A stretch of 42,345 bases of DNA. Source: an uncultured Clostridia bacterium (GTDB taxonomy: Bacteria > Bacillota > Clostridia > Oscillospirales > Oscillospiraceae). Positions 9,944-17,761 of the stretch are shown here, piece after piece (within the stretch, counting starts at the first letter, position 1; the number at the start of each line of letters is the position of its first letter). The notes under the pieces are model-generated. The model did no database searches and was not told where the DNA came from. It saw only the letters and a program-made list of their open reading frames with translations. A program made the translations under genes and the position numbers. Location: the NCBI GenBank assembly GCA_945864305.1, contig CAMBAJ010000012.1, positions 1 to 42,345 of the forward strand. Direction: 5' to 3'.

Positions 9944-11956
9944 TCAGGTCCTTCCCCGACGGGGCGGCCTGCCGCCCTTTCCAGCGGGTTTCCCTCTGTC
10001 TGCCGGTGCCTTGGCACGGCCGCCGGGATTTCCCTTTTTGACGGTCGCCGATTTTCTGCCTCCGGAAGGCCTGCCTCCGCTGGACGTGCCTTTTTGATCA
10101 GAAGATCCGGACTTTTTTCCACGCTCCTCCGGCTTTCCACCGGCGTGCTGCTTGGGCGGATAGGGCCGGATGAGGCACTCTTTGCCGAAACCGATGAGGT
10201 CCTGACGGTCCGCCTTTTCTAGGGCCTCCCGGACAAGCGCGTAATTCTTGGGGTCCCGGTACTGAATCAGCGCCCGCTGCATGGCCTTTTCATGGGGATT
10301 GGTGGGGACATAGACAGGCTTCATGGTACGGGGGTCCAGGCCGGTGTAGTACATGACGGTGGAGATGGTGGAGGGCGTGGGGTAGAAGTCCTGCACCTGC
10401 TCGGGCATGTAGCCCAGGTCCCGCAGGTACTCCGCCAACTTGACGGCCTCCTTCAGCGTGGAGCCGGGGTGGCTGCTCATGAGATAGGGCACCACGTACT
10501 GCTTCTTGCCCATTTTCTCATTCAACCGCTCGTATTTGGTGATAAACTTCTGGTACACCGCGTTGGAGGGCTTGCCCATCATCTGAAGGACCGGGTCCGC
10601 CACATGCTCCGGCGCCACTTTCAGTTGGCCGGAGACGTGGTACTTCACCAGCTCCCGGAGGAAGGTATCGTCTTTGTCGCACAGCAGGTAGTCGAACCGG
10701 ATGCCGCTGCGGATGAACACCTTTTTCCCGCCCGGCAGGACCCGGAGCTTCCGCAGCAGTTCCAGATAATCCCGGTGGTCCACCTGGAGATTTTTGCAAG
10801 GGGTGGGGAAGAGGCACTGGCGGTTTGGACAGACGCCCTTTGTCAGCTGCTTCTGGCAGCTGGGATGGCGAAAGTTGGCGGTGGGGCCGCCTACGTCATG
10901 GATATAGCCCTTGAAATCCGGGTCCTGGATGACCTGCTTGGCCTCTTCAATGATGGCCTCGTGGCTGCGGGTCTGGATGATGCGGCCCTGGTGGAAGGTC
11001 AGGGCGCAGAAGGAACAGCCGCCGAAGCAGCCCCGGTTGCTGGTGAGGCTGAATTTGACCTCCTCAATGGCAGGGACGCCGCCGGCCTTTTCGTAGGAAG
11101 GGTGGTACGTCCGCATATAGGGAAGGGCGTAGACATGGTCCATCTCCTCCGTGGACAGAGGCTCCTGGGGCGGGTTCTGGACCACATAGCACCGCTCTTT
11201 CTCATAGGGCTCCACCAGCCGTTTGGCGATGAAGGGGTCGGTGTTGCGGTACTGGGTATAAAAGCTCTCGGCGTAAGTCCGGCGCTCAGCGGTCAGGGCC
11301 TCGTAGGAGGGGAGCATCAGATAGTCGTAGACGTTCTCCAGCTCCCGGGTCTTGTAGACGGAGCCCCGGACGTAGGTGATGTCGGAGATGTCCAGACCGC
11401 TGTCCAGGGCGTCAGCTACTTCTACGATGCTCCGCTCGCCCATGCCGTAAAGCAGCAGGTCCGCCTGGGAGTCCAGCAGCAAAGAGCGCTTCATGCCGTC
11501 GGACCAGTAGTCGTAGTGGGCCAGACGGCGGAGGCTGGCCTCAATGCCGCCCACCACAATGGGCTTGTGGGGATAGGTCCGGCGGATGAGGTTGCAGTAG
11601 ACGGTGGCGGCGTGGTCCGGCCGCTTTCCGATGACGCCGCCGGGAGTAAAGGCGTCCGTTTTCCGGCGCTTTTTGGACACGGAGTAGTGGTTGACCATAG
11701 AGTCCATGTTGCCGCTCATCACCAGAAAGGCCAGACGGGGTTCCCCCAGGGCCTGGATGCTGGCGGGGTCCTTCCAGTCTGGCTGGGAGATGATGCCTAC
11801 CTTATAGCCCGCGTCCTCCAGCACCCGGGAGATGATGGCGTGACCAAAGGTGGGATGGTCCACGTAGGCGTCCCCGATAACATATACAAAATCACATTGC
11901 TCCCAGCCCCGGCGCTTCATATCCTGGCGAGAGATGGGCAGAAAATTTCGTTCCAT
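9944..11956 (-). CDS. YgiQ family radical SAM protein
   Basis: A 670-aa radical SAM protein of the UPF0313/YgiQ family, substrate unknown. The N-terminal ~290 residues have the family's B12-binding-like fold region (VIGDAYVDHPTFGHA near the start, VVGGIEASLRR at 135-144). The radical SAM cluster motif is C310-X3-C314-X2-C317 (NRGCFGGCSFC). The last ~70 residues are a low-complexity tail rich in Lys, Arg, Gly and Ser, as seen in many YgiQ proteins. AAGAGGTAA precedes the ATG. Single gene with its own promoter (11986-12014). Confidence 0.93.
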   Translation of the reverse strand: MERNFLPISRQDMKRRGWEQCDFVYVIGDAYVDHPTFGHAIISRVLEDAGYKVGIISQPDWKDPASIQALGEPRLAFLVMSGNMDSMVNHYSVSKKRRKTDAFTPGGVIGKRPDHAATVYCNLIRRTYPHKPIVVGGIEASLRRLAHYDYWSDGMKRSLLLDSQADLLLYGMGERSIVEVADALDSGLDISDITYVRGSVYKTRELENVYDYLMLPSYEALTAERRTYAESFYTQYRNTDPFIAKRLVEPYEKERCYVVQNPPQEPLSTEEMDHVYALPYMRTYHPSYEKAGGVPAIEEVKFSLTSNRGCFGGCSFCALTFHQGRIIQTRSHEAIIEEAKQVIQDPDFKGYIHDVGGPTANFRHPSCQKQLTKGVCPNRQCLFPTPCKNLQVDHRDYLELLRKLRVLPGGKKVFIRSGIRFDYLLCDKDDTFLRELVKYHVSGQLKVAPEHVADPVLQMMGKPSNAVYQKFITKYERLNEKMGKKQYVVPYLMSSHPGSTLKEAVKLAEYLRDLGYMPEQVQDFYPTPSTISTVMYYTGLDPRTMKPVYVPTNPHEKAMQRALIQYRDPKNYALVREALEKADRQDLIGFGKECLIRPYPPKQHAGGKPEERGKKSGSSDQKGTSSGGRPSGGRKSATVKKGNPGGRAKAPADRGKPAGKGGRPPRRGRT

Positions 11957-11985
11957 GACGGTTACCTCTTTAGGTTGATAGGCTC

Positions 11986-12014
11986 AGTATAGCAGAACGG
12001 CGGGGAAATGTCGA
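11986..12014 (-). promoter_or_regulatory. ygiQ promoter
   Basis: Minus strand: TCGACA (12014-12009), 17-bp spacer, TATACT (11991-11986), preceded by TGC (extended -10). Each hexamer matches consensus at 5 of 6 positions. Confidence 0.75.
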
Positions 12015-12156
12015 TATCCCGGGAAAAAGAGGATAGTTCCATCGGAGGAATGTTTTGATAAAAAATCACGCACACGGCAGCGCGAAAAAAGGAAGGCCCC
12101 TTGGCGCATGAACCAGCCGGCAGAGGATCAGAATAACGCAAAAGGAGGAAAGCAAC

Positions 12157-12537
12157 ATGAGTGAGAGCAGATTTTATATCTGCCGGAATTGCGGCAATAT
12201 TGTTGGACTGATCAGGGACGCTGGCGTTCCCCTGATGTGCTGCGGCCAGGAGATGCGGCATATGATTCCCGGGGAAACAGAGGCGTCCGCGGAAAAGCAC
12301 TTTCCCACTGCGGAGAGAGAAGGGGACCTCGTCAAAGTGAGCGTGGGGGCCGCGGCCCACCCTATGACAGAGGAACACGGCATCCAGTGGGTGTATTTGC
12401 AGACTGACCGAGGCGGGCAGAGAAAGGCCCTGGTGCCCGGAGAAAAACCAATTGTCTCCTTTGCCCTTATGGAGGAGACGCCGGTTTCCGTATATGCATA
12501 CTGCAATCTGCATGGCCTCTGGAAAGCCGATCTTTGA
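12157..12537 (+). CDS. dfx: Desulfoferrodoxin (superoxide reductase)
   Basis: A 126-aa two-iron protein that reduces superoxide to hydrogen peroxide in the cytoplasm of anaerobes. The N-terminal desulforedoxin-like centre has C9, C12, C28 and C29. The catalytic centre has H48, H68, H74, C116 and H119 (CNLHG), so both iron sites are complete. AGGAGG at 12143-12148 is 8 nt before the ATG. It stands alone, with about 200 bp of non-coding sequence upstream and a strong hairpin after the stop. Confidence 0.96.
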   Translation: MSESRFYICRNCGNIVGLIRDAGVPLMCCGQEMRHMIPGETEASAEKHFPTAEREGDLVKVSVGAAAHPMTEEHGIQWVYLQTDRGGQRKALVPGEKPIVSFALMEETPVSVYAYCNLHGLWKADL

Positions 12538-12567
12538 CATAAGAACATTGACGATGCGATATTTGGG

Positions 12568-12600
12568 CCGGGGCTGTGACAAAGTGTCTGACAGCCCCGG
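12568..12600 (+). terminator. Strong hairpin after dfx
   Basis: Stem CCGGGGCTGT plus GACA paired with TGTC and ACAGCCCCGG, with a 2-nt bulge and a 3-nt loop, starting about 30 nt after the dfx stop. No clear U-run follows, so it may be a weak terminator or a 3'-end stabiliser. Confidence 0.55.
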
Positions 12601-12666
12601 TCACATATCACTCGCGGACTGGGAAGCCCCGCCGCCTGAAAACGGGGTCCGCAGTGCATGAACGAG

Positions 12667-12695
12667 TTGACAGAATACAATATCTGTGTTATATA
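12667..12695 (+). promoter_or_regulatory. Strong promoter of the trans-sulfuration gene
   Basis: Perfect TTGACA (12667-12672), 17-bp spacer, TATATA (12690-12695) with an extended -10 TGT. It sits in an unusually AT-rich stretch for this chromosome. Confidence 0.8.
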
Positions 12696-12729
12696 TAACA
12701 TATATACATAGTATGTTGATATATAATAT
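12688..12729 (+). promoter_or_regulatory. Palindromes overlapping the -10: likely operator
   Basis: A perfect 12-bp palindrome GTTATATATAAC (12688-12699) covers the -10. Downstream, ACATA-G-TATGT is a second palindrome. Together they form a larger imperfect dyad (TATATAACATA ... TATGTTGATATA) around the expected +1. A repressor site is plausible; no regulator gene is adjacent. Confidence 0.45.
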
Positions 12730-12755
12730 ACATGGCATAAAAGTGAGGGATATTC

Positions 12756-13958
12756 ATGTCAGATCACGCTAATGAGACAACGTATGGTTTTGGGACCCGG
12801 GCTGTCCACGTGGGCAACGAGGTGGATAAGGACAGCGGAGCCATCAAGCGCCCCATCACCATGGCCAACAGCTACGTCTTGCCCTATGACCCTACGGATA
12901 TGAACTGGTCCAGCGCCGGTGGGAACCTGTACACCCGAAACGGCGGCACCAACCAGAAATACCTGCAGGAGCGTGTTGCCTCTCTGGAGGGCGGGGAGGA
13001 CTGCGTGGTGCTGGCATCCGGCGTGGCGGCTCTCAGCGGGCTGTTTTTCGCCCTGCTGAACAAGGGCGATCACGTCATCTTCTCCAGCGTCACCTACATC
13101 GCCGTTTACCGGCTTTTGAACGAGCTGCTGAACAATAAGTTCGGCGTGGAGACTACCATCGTGGACACCACCGACCCGGCCAACGTGGAGGCGGCCATCC
13201 GGCCCAACACCAAGCTCATCCATATCGAGACCCCGGGCAATCCCACGCTGATGATCTCGGATATTGCCGCGATTTCGGACGTTGCCCACCGCCATGGAGC
13301 TCTGCTGAGTGTAGACAACACCTTCGCGTCGCCCTTCAACCAGCGTCCCATCGAGCTGGGGGCGGACTTTGTAGTGGAGAGCCTGACCAAGTACATCAAC
13401 GGCCACGGCGACTCCATGGGCGGCGCCATCGTGGGCAGGACAGAGCACCTGGACAAGATTCGGGCGGTGTCCCAAGTGAATCTGGGCGGCACCATCAGCC
13501 CTTTCAACGCCTGGCTCATCATGCGGGGCTCTGTGACGCTGCCCCTGCGGATGCGCCAGCACAATGAAAACGCCATGGCCGTGGCCCGCTGGCTGGAGAA
13601 GCAGCCCTGCGTCAGCTTCGTGGCCTATCCGGGTCTGGAGAGCCACAAGGGTCATGAGGTGGCGAAAAAACAGATGTCACCAGGCTTCGGCGGCGTCCTG
13701 TCCTTTGGCCTGAAGGCGGACCACGACACCCACAATCGGTTTGTTAGCCACCTGAAGGTCATCACATCCGCCGTTTCCCTTGGCCATGACGAGAGTCTCA
13801 TTGTGTTCCTGGGGGAGAACGACGAGCGGCAATATCTGTATCCGGAGGAGTTCCACAATGGATTTTTCCGCTTTTCCGTGGGCATCGAAGACGCCGAGGA
13901 TATCATCGGCGATTTGAAACAGGCACTGGAAAAGACCGGCTTGGATGTGCTGACGTGA
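12756..13958 (+). CDS. Trans-sulfuration family PLP-dependent enzyme (Cys/Met metabolism)
   Basis: A 400-aa fold-type I PLP enzyme of the cystathionine gamma-synthase/gamma-lyase/methionine gamma-lyase family. Visible features are Tyr-Thr-Arg (YTRNGG, about 59-64), the ASGVAAL cofactor loop (87-93), D187 for the pyridine nitrogen (SVDNTFASP) and the Schiff-base lysine K212 in SLTKYINGHGD. The exact reaction (gamma-synthase, gamma-lyase or methionine gamma-lyase) cannot be read from the sequence. The strong promoter with overlapping palindromes suggests switchable expression, perhaps with sulfur amino acid supply (inference). GTGAGGGA precedes the ATG. Confidence 0.88.
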   Translation: MSDHANETTYGFGTRAVHVGNEVDKDSGAIKRPITMANSYVLPYDPTDMNWSSAGGNLYTRNGGTNQKYLQERVASLEGGEDCVVLASGVAALSGLFFALLNKGDHVIFSSVTYIAVYRLLNELLNNKFGVETTIVDTTDPANVEAAIRPNTKLIHIETPGNPTLMISDIAAISDVAHRHGALLSVDNTFASPFNQRPIELGADFVVESLTKYINGHGDSMGGAIVGRTEHLDKIRAVSQVNLGGTISPFNAWLIMRGSVTLPLRMRQHNENAMAVARWLEKQPCVSFVAYPGLESHKGHEVAKKQMSPGFGGVLSFGLKADHDTHNRFVSHLKVITSAVSLGHDESLIVFLGENDERQYLYPEEFHNGFFRFSVGIEDAEDIIGDLKQALEKTGLDVLT

Positions 13959-14067
13959 AGAAAAGACAAGCGGAAGAAAATATGTTCCCTGCCGGTTCAT
14001 AAAGAGTGCGGCGCCGGTTTCCGGATTGTCCGGGAGGAGCGGGAGACGAAAGAACGGAGGTCTGACG

Positions 14068-14845
14068 ATGAAACTTGCCATGGCACAGATGCGAATGGGC
14101 ATTTCCACAGAGGAGAACCTGAGCAAAACAATCCGCTTTGTGGAACAGGCTGGAGAAGCCGGAGCCGACCTGATTTTTTTTCCCGGAGGTGCAGTTATCC
14201 CCGTTCTTCCCCCAATACGAGAAAAGGGACGCGGAGCAGTGGGCCATGTCTCTCGATGGGCCTGAGATCACGGCAATCCGGAACGCCTGCCGGAAATCCC
14301 ATATCTATGCCAGCCCCAATGTATACCTAAAACAGGGAGAACGGCGCTATGACGCCTCGCTCATGATCAATGCGGACGGCAGGATTTTGGGCGTTTCCAA
14401 AATGGTGCACATTGCCCAGGCCAAGTATTTTTATGAGCAGGACTACTACACCCCATCTGACGACGGCTTCAAGGTCTATGGGACGCCCTTTGGAAAGATC
14501 GGTGTGGTCATCTGCTTTGACCGGCACCTGCCTGACGGCATCCGCGGCTGTGCCCAGCAGGGTGCGGAGCTGATCATCATCCCCACCGCCAACATCACGG
14601 AGGAGCCATTGGAGCTCTTTGCGTGGGAGGTCCGGGTGCAGGCTTTCCAGAGCACGGCATTTGCCGCCATGTGCAACCGCGTGGGGCCGGAGGGGGCATT
14701 GACTTTTGCCGGTGAGTCCCTCCTGGCTGGCCCGGACGGCTGTCTCCGCTTCAAAGCCGGCGGCGAAGAAGAGCTGTTGATTCTGGACGTGCCGCTGGAG
14801 GAAGTCCGGCAGGCCCGGAAGGAGCGACCCTGGCTGACACTTTGA
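14068..14845 (+). pseudogene. Nitrilase-family carbon-nitrogen hydrolase, frameshifted at the catalytic Glu
   Basis: The ATG at 14068 (CGGAGG at 14055-14060) opens a typical nitrilase start (MKLAMAQMRMG ... AGADLIFFP). At a run of eight T (14174-14181) the frame changes. With seven T the reading would be DLIFFPEVQLSPFF, restoring the catalytic Glu of the Glu-Lys-Cys triad and joining smoothly to the second frame, which runs to 14845. That part has the Lys region (GVSKMVHI) and nucleophile Cys (GVVICFDRHLPDG) intact. Restored length would be about 258 aa, normal for the family. Only the single base is wrong. It may be a recent mutation, a phase-variable tract, transcriptional slippage or a sequencing error. 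Confidence 0.85.
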
Positions 14846-14936
14846 GCGAGCAGAAAAGCCCCTTGACGGCTATTCCATCCCTGCTCTCCCTGCCCCGGCA
14901 TAACTGGATTTGATGCCTATCTCCTTCCCCCCTCAG

Positions 14937-14966
14937 CAGCCCCGTACGCTTCTGCGTGCGGGGCTG
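14937..14966 (+). terminator. Hairpin after the nitrilase gene
   Basis: A 13-bp stem CAGCCCCGTACGC / GCGTGCGGGGCTG (one G-U pair) with loop TTCT, followed by TACGTTT. A modest U-run makes it a plausible terminator before the metal operon promoter. Confidence 0.6.
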
Positions 14967-15009
14967 TACGTTTGGCCGGCAAGACAAGTCATTTTTACGG
15001 AAGAATCCC

Positions 15010-15038
15010 TTGACATTTCTGTGGGAAGGGATTACACT
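15010..15038 (+). promoter_or_regulatory. Promoter of the metal-export operon
   Basis: TTGACA (15010-15015), 17-bp spacer, TACACT (15033-15038). It lies directly upstream of the ArsR-type operator. Confidence 0.7.
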
Positions 15039-15047
15039 CAAATTAAC

Positions 15048-15067
15048 AAATGAACAAGTGCTCATTT
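15048..15067 (+). promoter_or_regulatory. ArsR/SmtB-family operator
   Basis: AAATGAACAAGTGCTCATTT is a 20-bp near-perfect dyad of the TGAAC..GTTCA kind bound by SmtB/CzrA/CadC repressors. It overlaps the expected transcription start, and the operon's third gene encodes such a repressor, so autoregulation by metal is likely. Confidence 0.75.
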
Positions 15068-15097
15068 ATTAAATTAATCAGGAAGGGGATATTAAAC

Positions 15098-15316
15098 ATG
15101 AAAAAGACCTATAAGATTGATGTGGACTGTGCCAATTGCGCCAATAAGATGGAGGAAGCTGCCAAAAAGACCGCCGGCGTTGCGGATGCCACGGTGAATT
15201 TCATGGCGCTAAAGATGATTGTGGAATTTGAGGACGGCCAGGACCCCAAGACCGTGATGCAGGAGGTCCTGAAGAACTGCAAGAAGGTAGAGGACGACTG
15301 CGAGATTTTCCTGTAA
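15098..15316 (+). CDS. Heavy-metal-associated (HMA) domain metallochaperone
   Basis: A 72-aa single HMA domain with beta-alpha-beta pattern and the metal site DCANCANKME (C11, C14 of the chosen start). It would bind a soft or borderline metal (Zn, Cd or Cu) and deliver it to the ATPase encoded 46 nt downstream, which lacks its own N-terminal HMA domain. The two may thus be a split version of a CadA/ZntA pump. The frame is open upstream to 15050, but the ATG at 15098 has AGGAAGGGG at 15080-15088 and gives the standard domain length. Confidence 0.9.
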   Translation: MKKTYKIDVDCANCANKMEEAAKKTAGVADATVNFMALKMIVEFEDGQDPKTVMQEVLKNCKKVEDDCEIFL

Positions 15317-15362
15317 GCATGCTGAGCAGGCTCTGCGCCTTTGAAAGTTAGAGGAGGGCCCT

Positions 15363-17231
15363 ATGAACAAGAAACAGAAGAAAATGCTGGTCCGCATCCT
15401 GGCGGCGGTAGCGCTGCTGGTGCTTCTGGCTGTGCTGTCGGTACCTGAGGGACCTGTGCGGCTGATCCTGTATCTGATTCCTTACCTTGTGATCGGTTAC
15501 GATATTCTGCTGAAAGCCTGGAAGGGAATCTGCAATCGGCAGGTATTTGATGAAAATTTCCTGATGGCGGTGGCCACTGTGGGCGCCATGATTTTGGGCG
15601 ACTACAAGGAGGGAACAGCCGTCATGCTGTTCTATCAGATCGGCGAGCTGTTCCAGAGCTATGCCGTGGGCAAGAGCCGCAGGAACATCAGCCAGTTAAT
15701 GGACATTCGGCCCGATTACGCAAACATCGAGGGCGAACACGGCCTGGAGCGGGTGGACCCGGATGAGGTAGAGGTCGGCACGATCATCGTGGTCCAGCCC
15801 GGTGAAAAGGTCCCCATTGACGGCGTGGTGACGGAGGGAAAAGCGGCGCTGAACACCAGTGCCCTCACTGGCGAGAGTCTGCCCCGGGATGTAAAACCCG
15901 GCGACGACATCATCAGCGGCTGCATCAATATGAACGGCGTGCTGAAAATTCGGACGACTCGGGAGTTCGGAGAGTCCACGGTCTCCAAGATTCTGGACCT
16001 GGTGGAGAACTCCAGCTCTAAGAAATCCCAGTCTGAGCGGTTTATCTCCCGCTTTGCCCACTACTACACCCCTGCTGTCTGTTACAGTGCGCTGGCGCTG
16101 GCAGTATTGCCCCCACTGGTTTTACTGCTGCTGGGACGTGCTCCCGAATGGGGCCAGTGGGTCTACCGTGCCCTGACCTTCCTGGTCATCAGCTGTCCCT
16201 GTGCACTGGTCATCAGCATCCCCCTCAGTTTTTTCGCCGGCATCGGCGGCGCCAGCCACGCGGGCGTGCTGGTGAAGGGCTCCAACTATCTGGAGACCCT
16301 GGCCCAGACCCGGTATGTGGTGTTCGATAAGACCGGCACCCTGACGCGGGGCGTCTTTGAGGTGGCGGGTGTTCATCACAATCAGATGGAAGATGAGAAA
16401 CTGCTGGAGTACGCGGCTTTGGCCGAGAGCTTTTCAACCCATCCCATCAGCCGCAGCCTGAAAGAGGCCTATGGAAAGCCTCTGGACGAGAGCCGGGTGA
16501 CGGACGTGGAGGAGATCAGCGGTAACGGCGTCACAGCCAAGGTGGACGGTGTTCCCGTGGCGGTGGGCAATGAGAAACTGATGCGGAAGCTTGACGTGGA
16601 GGCGATTCCGTGTCATCATGTAGGTACCATCGTCCATGTGGCCATCGACGGGGCTTATGCCGGTCATATCCTGATTTCCGATGTGGTTAAGCCCACCTCG
16701 GCTCAGGCCATCCGGGAGTTGCGGAAGGCCGGCGTCCGGAAGACCGTCATGCTCACTGGCGACGCGGAGCAGGTGGCCCGGCAGGTGGCCCGGGAGCTGG
16801 GCGTGGACGAGGTCCACAGCGAGCTGCTGCCCGCGGACAAGGTGGACCGGATCGAGGCGCTGCTGGACCGCAAGAGCGCGAAGGAGAAGCTAGCCTTTGT
16901 GGGCGACGGAATTAACGACGCCCCTGTTCTCTCCCGGGCGGATATCGGCATCGCCATGGGCGCGCTGGGTTCCGACGCGGCCATCGAGGCAGCGGACGTG
17001 GTGCTGATGGACGACGATCCCATGAAGATCGTGACGGCCATCCGGATCGCCCGGAAGTGTATGCGCATCGTCTACGAGAATATTTATTTTGCCATTGGCA
17101 TCAAGCTGGTCTGCCTGGCCCTGGGAGCGCTGGGCGTCGCCAATATGTGGGTGGCCATTTTCGCGGACGTGGGTGTCATGGTGCTGGCCGTGCTGAACGC
17201 CATCCGGGCGCTGATCGTGAAAAAACTCTGA
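15363..17231 (+). CDS. P1B-type heavy-metal ATPase (Zn/Cd/Pb exporter type)
   Basis: A 622-aa metal-translocating P-type ATPase of the inner membrane. It has the TGES actuator loop (169-172), metal-site motif SCPCALVIS (CPC at 278-280), phosphorylation site D322 in DKTGTLT, HP motif H360-P361, and the hinge GDGINDAP (514-521). The last membrane helix contains ADVGVMVLAVLNA; an Asp-X-Gly there with CPC is the P1B-2 (Zn2+/Cd2+/Pb2+) pattern rather than copper. No N-terminal HMA domain is fused; the adjacent 72-aa protein probably supplies it. RBS GAGGAGG at 15351-15357. The ArsR gene follows after 12 nt. Confidence 0.94.
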   Translation: MNKKQKKMLVRILAAVALLVLLAVLSVPEGPVRLILYLIPYLVIGYDILLKAWKGICNRQVFDENFLMAVATVGAMILGDYKEGTAVMLFYQIGELFQSYAVGKSRRNISQLMDIRPDYANIEGEHGLERVDPDEVEVGTIIVVQPGEKVPIDGVVTEGKAALNTSALTGESLPRDVKPGDDIISGCINMNGVLKIRTTREFGESTVSKILDLVENSSSKKSQSERFISRFAHYYTPAVCYSALALAVLPPLVLLLLGRAPEWGQWVYRALTFLVISCPCALVISIPLSFFAGIGGASHAGVLVKGSNYLETLAQTRYVVFDKTGTLTRGVFEVAGVHHNQMEDEKLLEYAALAESFSTHPISRSLKEAYGKPLDESRVTDVEEISGNGVTAKVDGVPVAVGNEKLMRKLDVEAIPCHHVGTIVHVAIDGAYAGHILISDVVKPTSAQAIRELRKAGVRKTVMLTGDAEQVARQVARELGVDEVHSELLPADKVDRIEALLDRKSAKEKLAFVGDGINDAPVLSRADIGIAMGALGSDAAIEAADVVLMDDDPMKIVTAIRIARKCMRIVYENIYFAIGIKLVCLALGALGVANMWVAIFADVGVMVLAVLNAIRALIVKKL

Positions 17232-17243
17232 GGAGGAAACGCC

Positions 17244-17603
17244 GTGACAGAACGGGAAGAGTTCTGCTGTGAGACCGAGGAAGTCCATGAGGACCTGCTG
17301 AAAATCGTGAATGAGACCATGCCGGATGAGACGGAGCTGTATGATTTGGCGGAGCTGTTCAAAATTTTCGGAGACTCCACCCGCATCCGCATCCTGTTCG
17401 TGCTGTTTGAGGCGGAGGTCTGCGTCTGTGACCTGGCCTCGGTGCTGCATATGACCCAGTCGGCCATTTCTCACCAGTTGAAGATTTTGAAACAGAATAA
17501 GCTGGTCAAGAGCCGCCGGGAGGGGAAGTCCGTGTTTTATTCCCTGGCGGACGACCACGTGCGGACCATCATTGCCCAAGGGCAGGAGCACATCGAGGAA
17601 TGA
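17244..17603 (+). CDS. ArsR/SmtB-family metal-sensing repressor (CadC/CzrA type)
   Basis: A 119-aa winged-helix repressor that releases DNA on metal binding. The recognition region is VCVCDLASVLHMTQSAISHQLKILK. Both known metal sites appear possible: an alpha-3N type (N-terminal FCCE plus EVCVCD) as in CadC, and an alpha-5 type in the last helix (LADDHV ... GQEHIEE, with Asp, His, His and Glu) as in CzrA/SmtB. That fits Zn/Cd sensing. GTG start with AGGAGG at 17231-17236. It ends the operon and is followed by a strong terminator. The operator at 15048-15067 is its likely target. Confidence 0.92.
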   Translation: MTEREEFCCETEEVHEDLLKIVNETMPDETELYDLAELFKIFGDSTRIRILFVLFEAEVCVCDLASVLHMTQSAISHQLKILKQNKLVKSRREGKSVFYSLADDHVRTIIAQGQEHIEE

Positions 17604-17638
17604 TGGCGTGCCGCGCGAAAAGCCCCCGACAGAGTGGC

Positions 17639-17672
17639 GGGCCGGATGCGGGAAAGCGTCCGGCCCGTTTTT
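17639..17672 (+). terminator. Rho-independent terminator of the metal operon
   Basis: An 11-bp stem GGGCCGGATGC / GCGTCCGGCCC (one G-U pair) with loop GGGAAA, then G and five T. Confidence 0.92.
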
Positions 17673-17761
17673 GCCGCATCCGCATTCAGCAGACACCTGC
17701 GGCCCCGGCGTATTTGCCGGGGGAACCGGGACGGCGGGAATTTAAACAGGAGGAACTGTCG

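Noticed and set aside
17600-17761. Upstream extension of ispE
   Set aside because: It contains the metal-operon terminator; the ATG at 17762 follows AGGAGG and matches family length.
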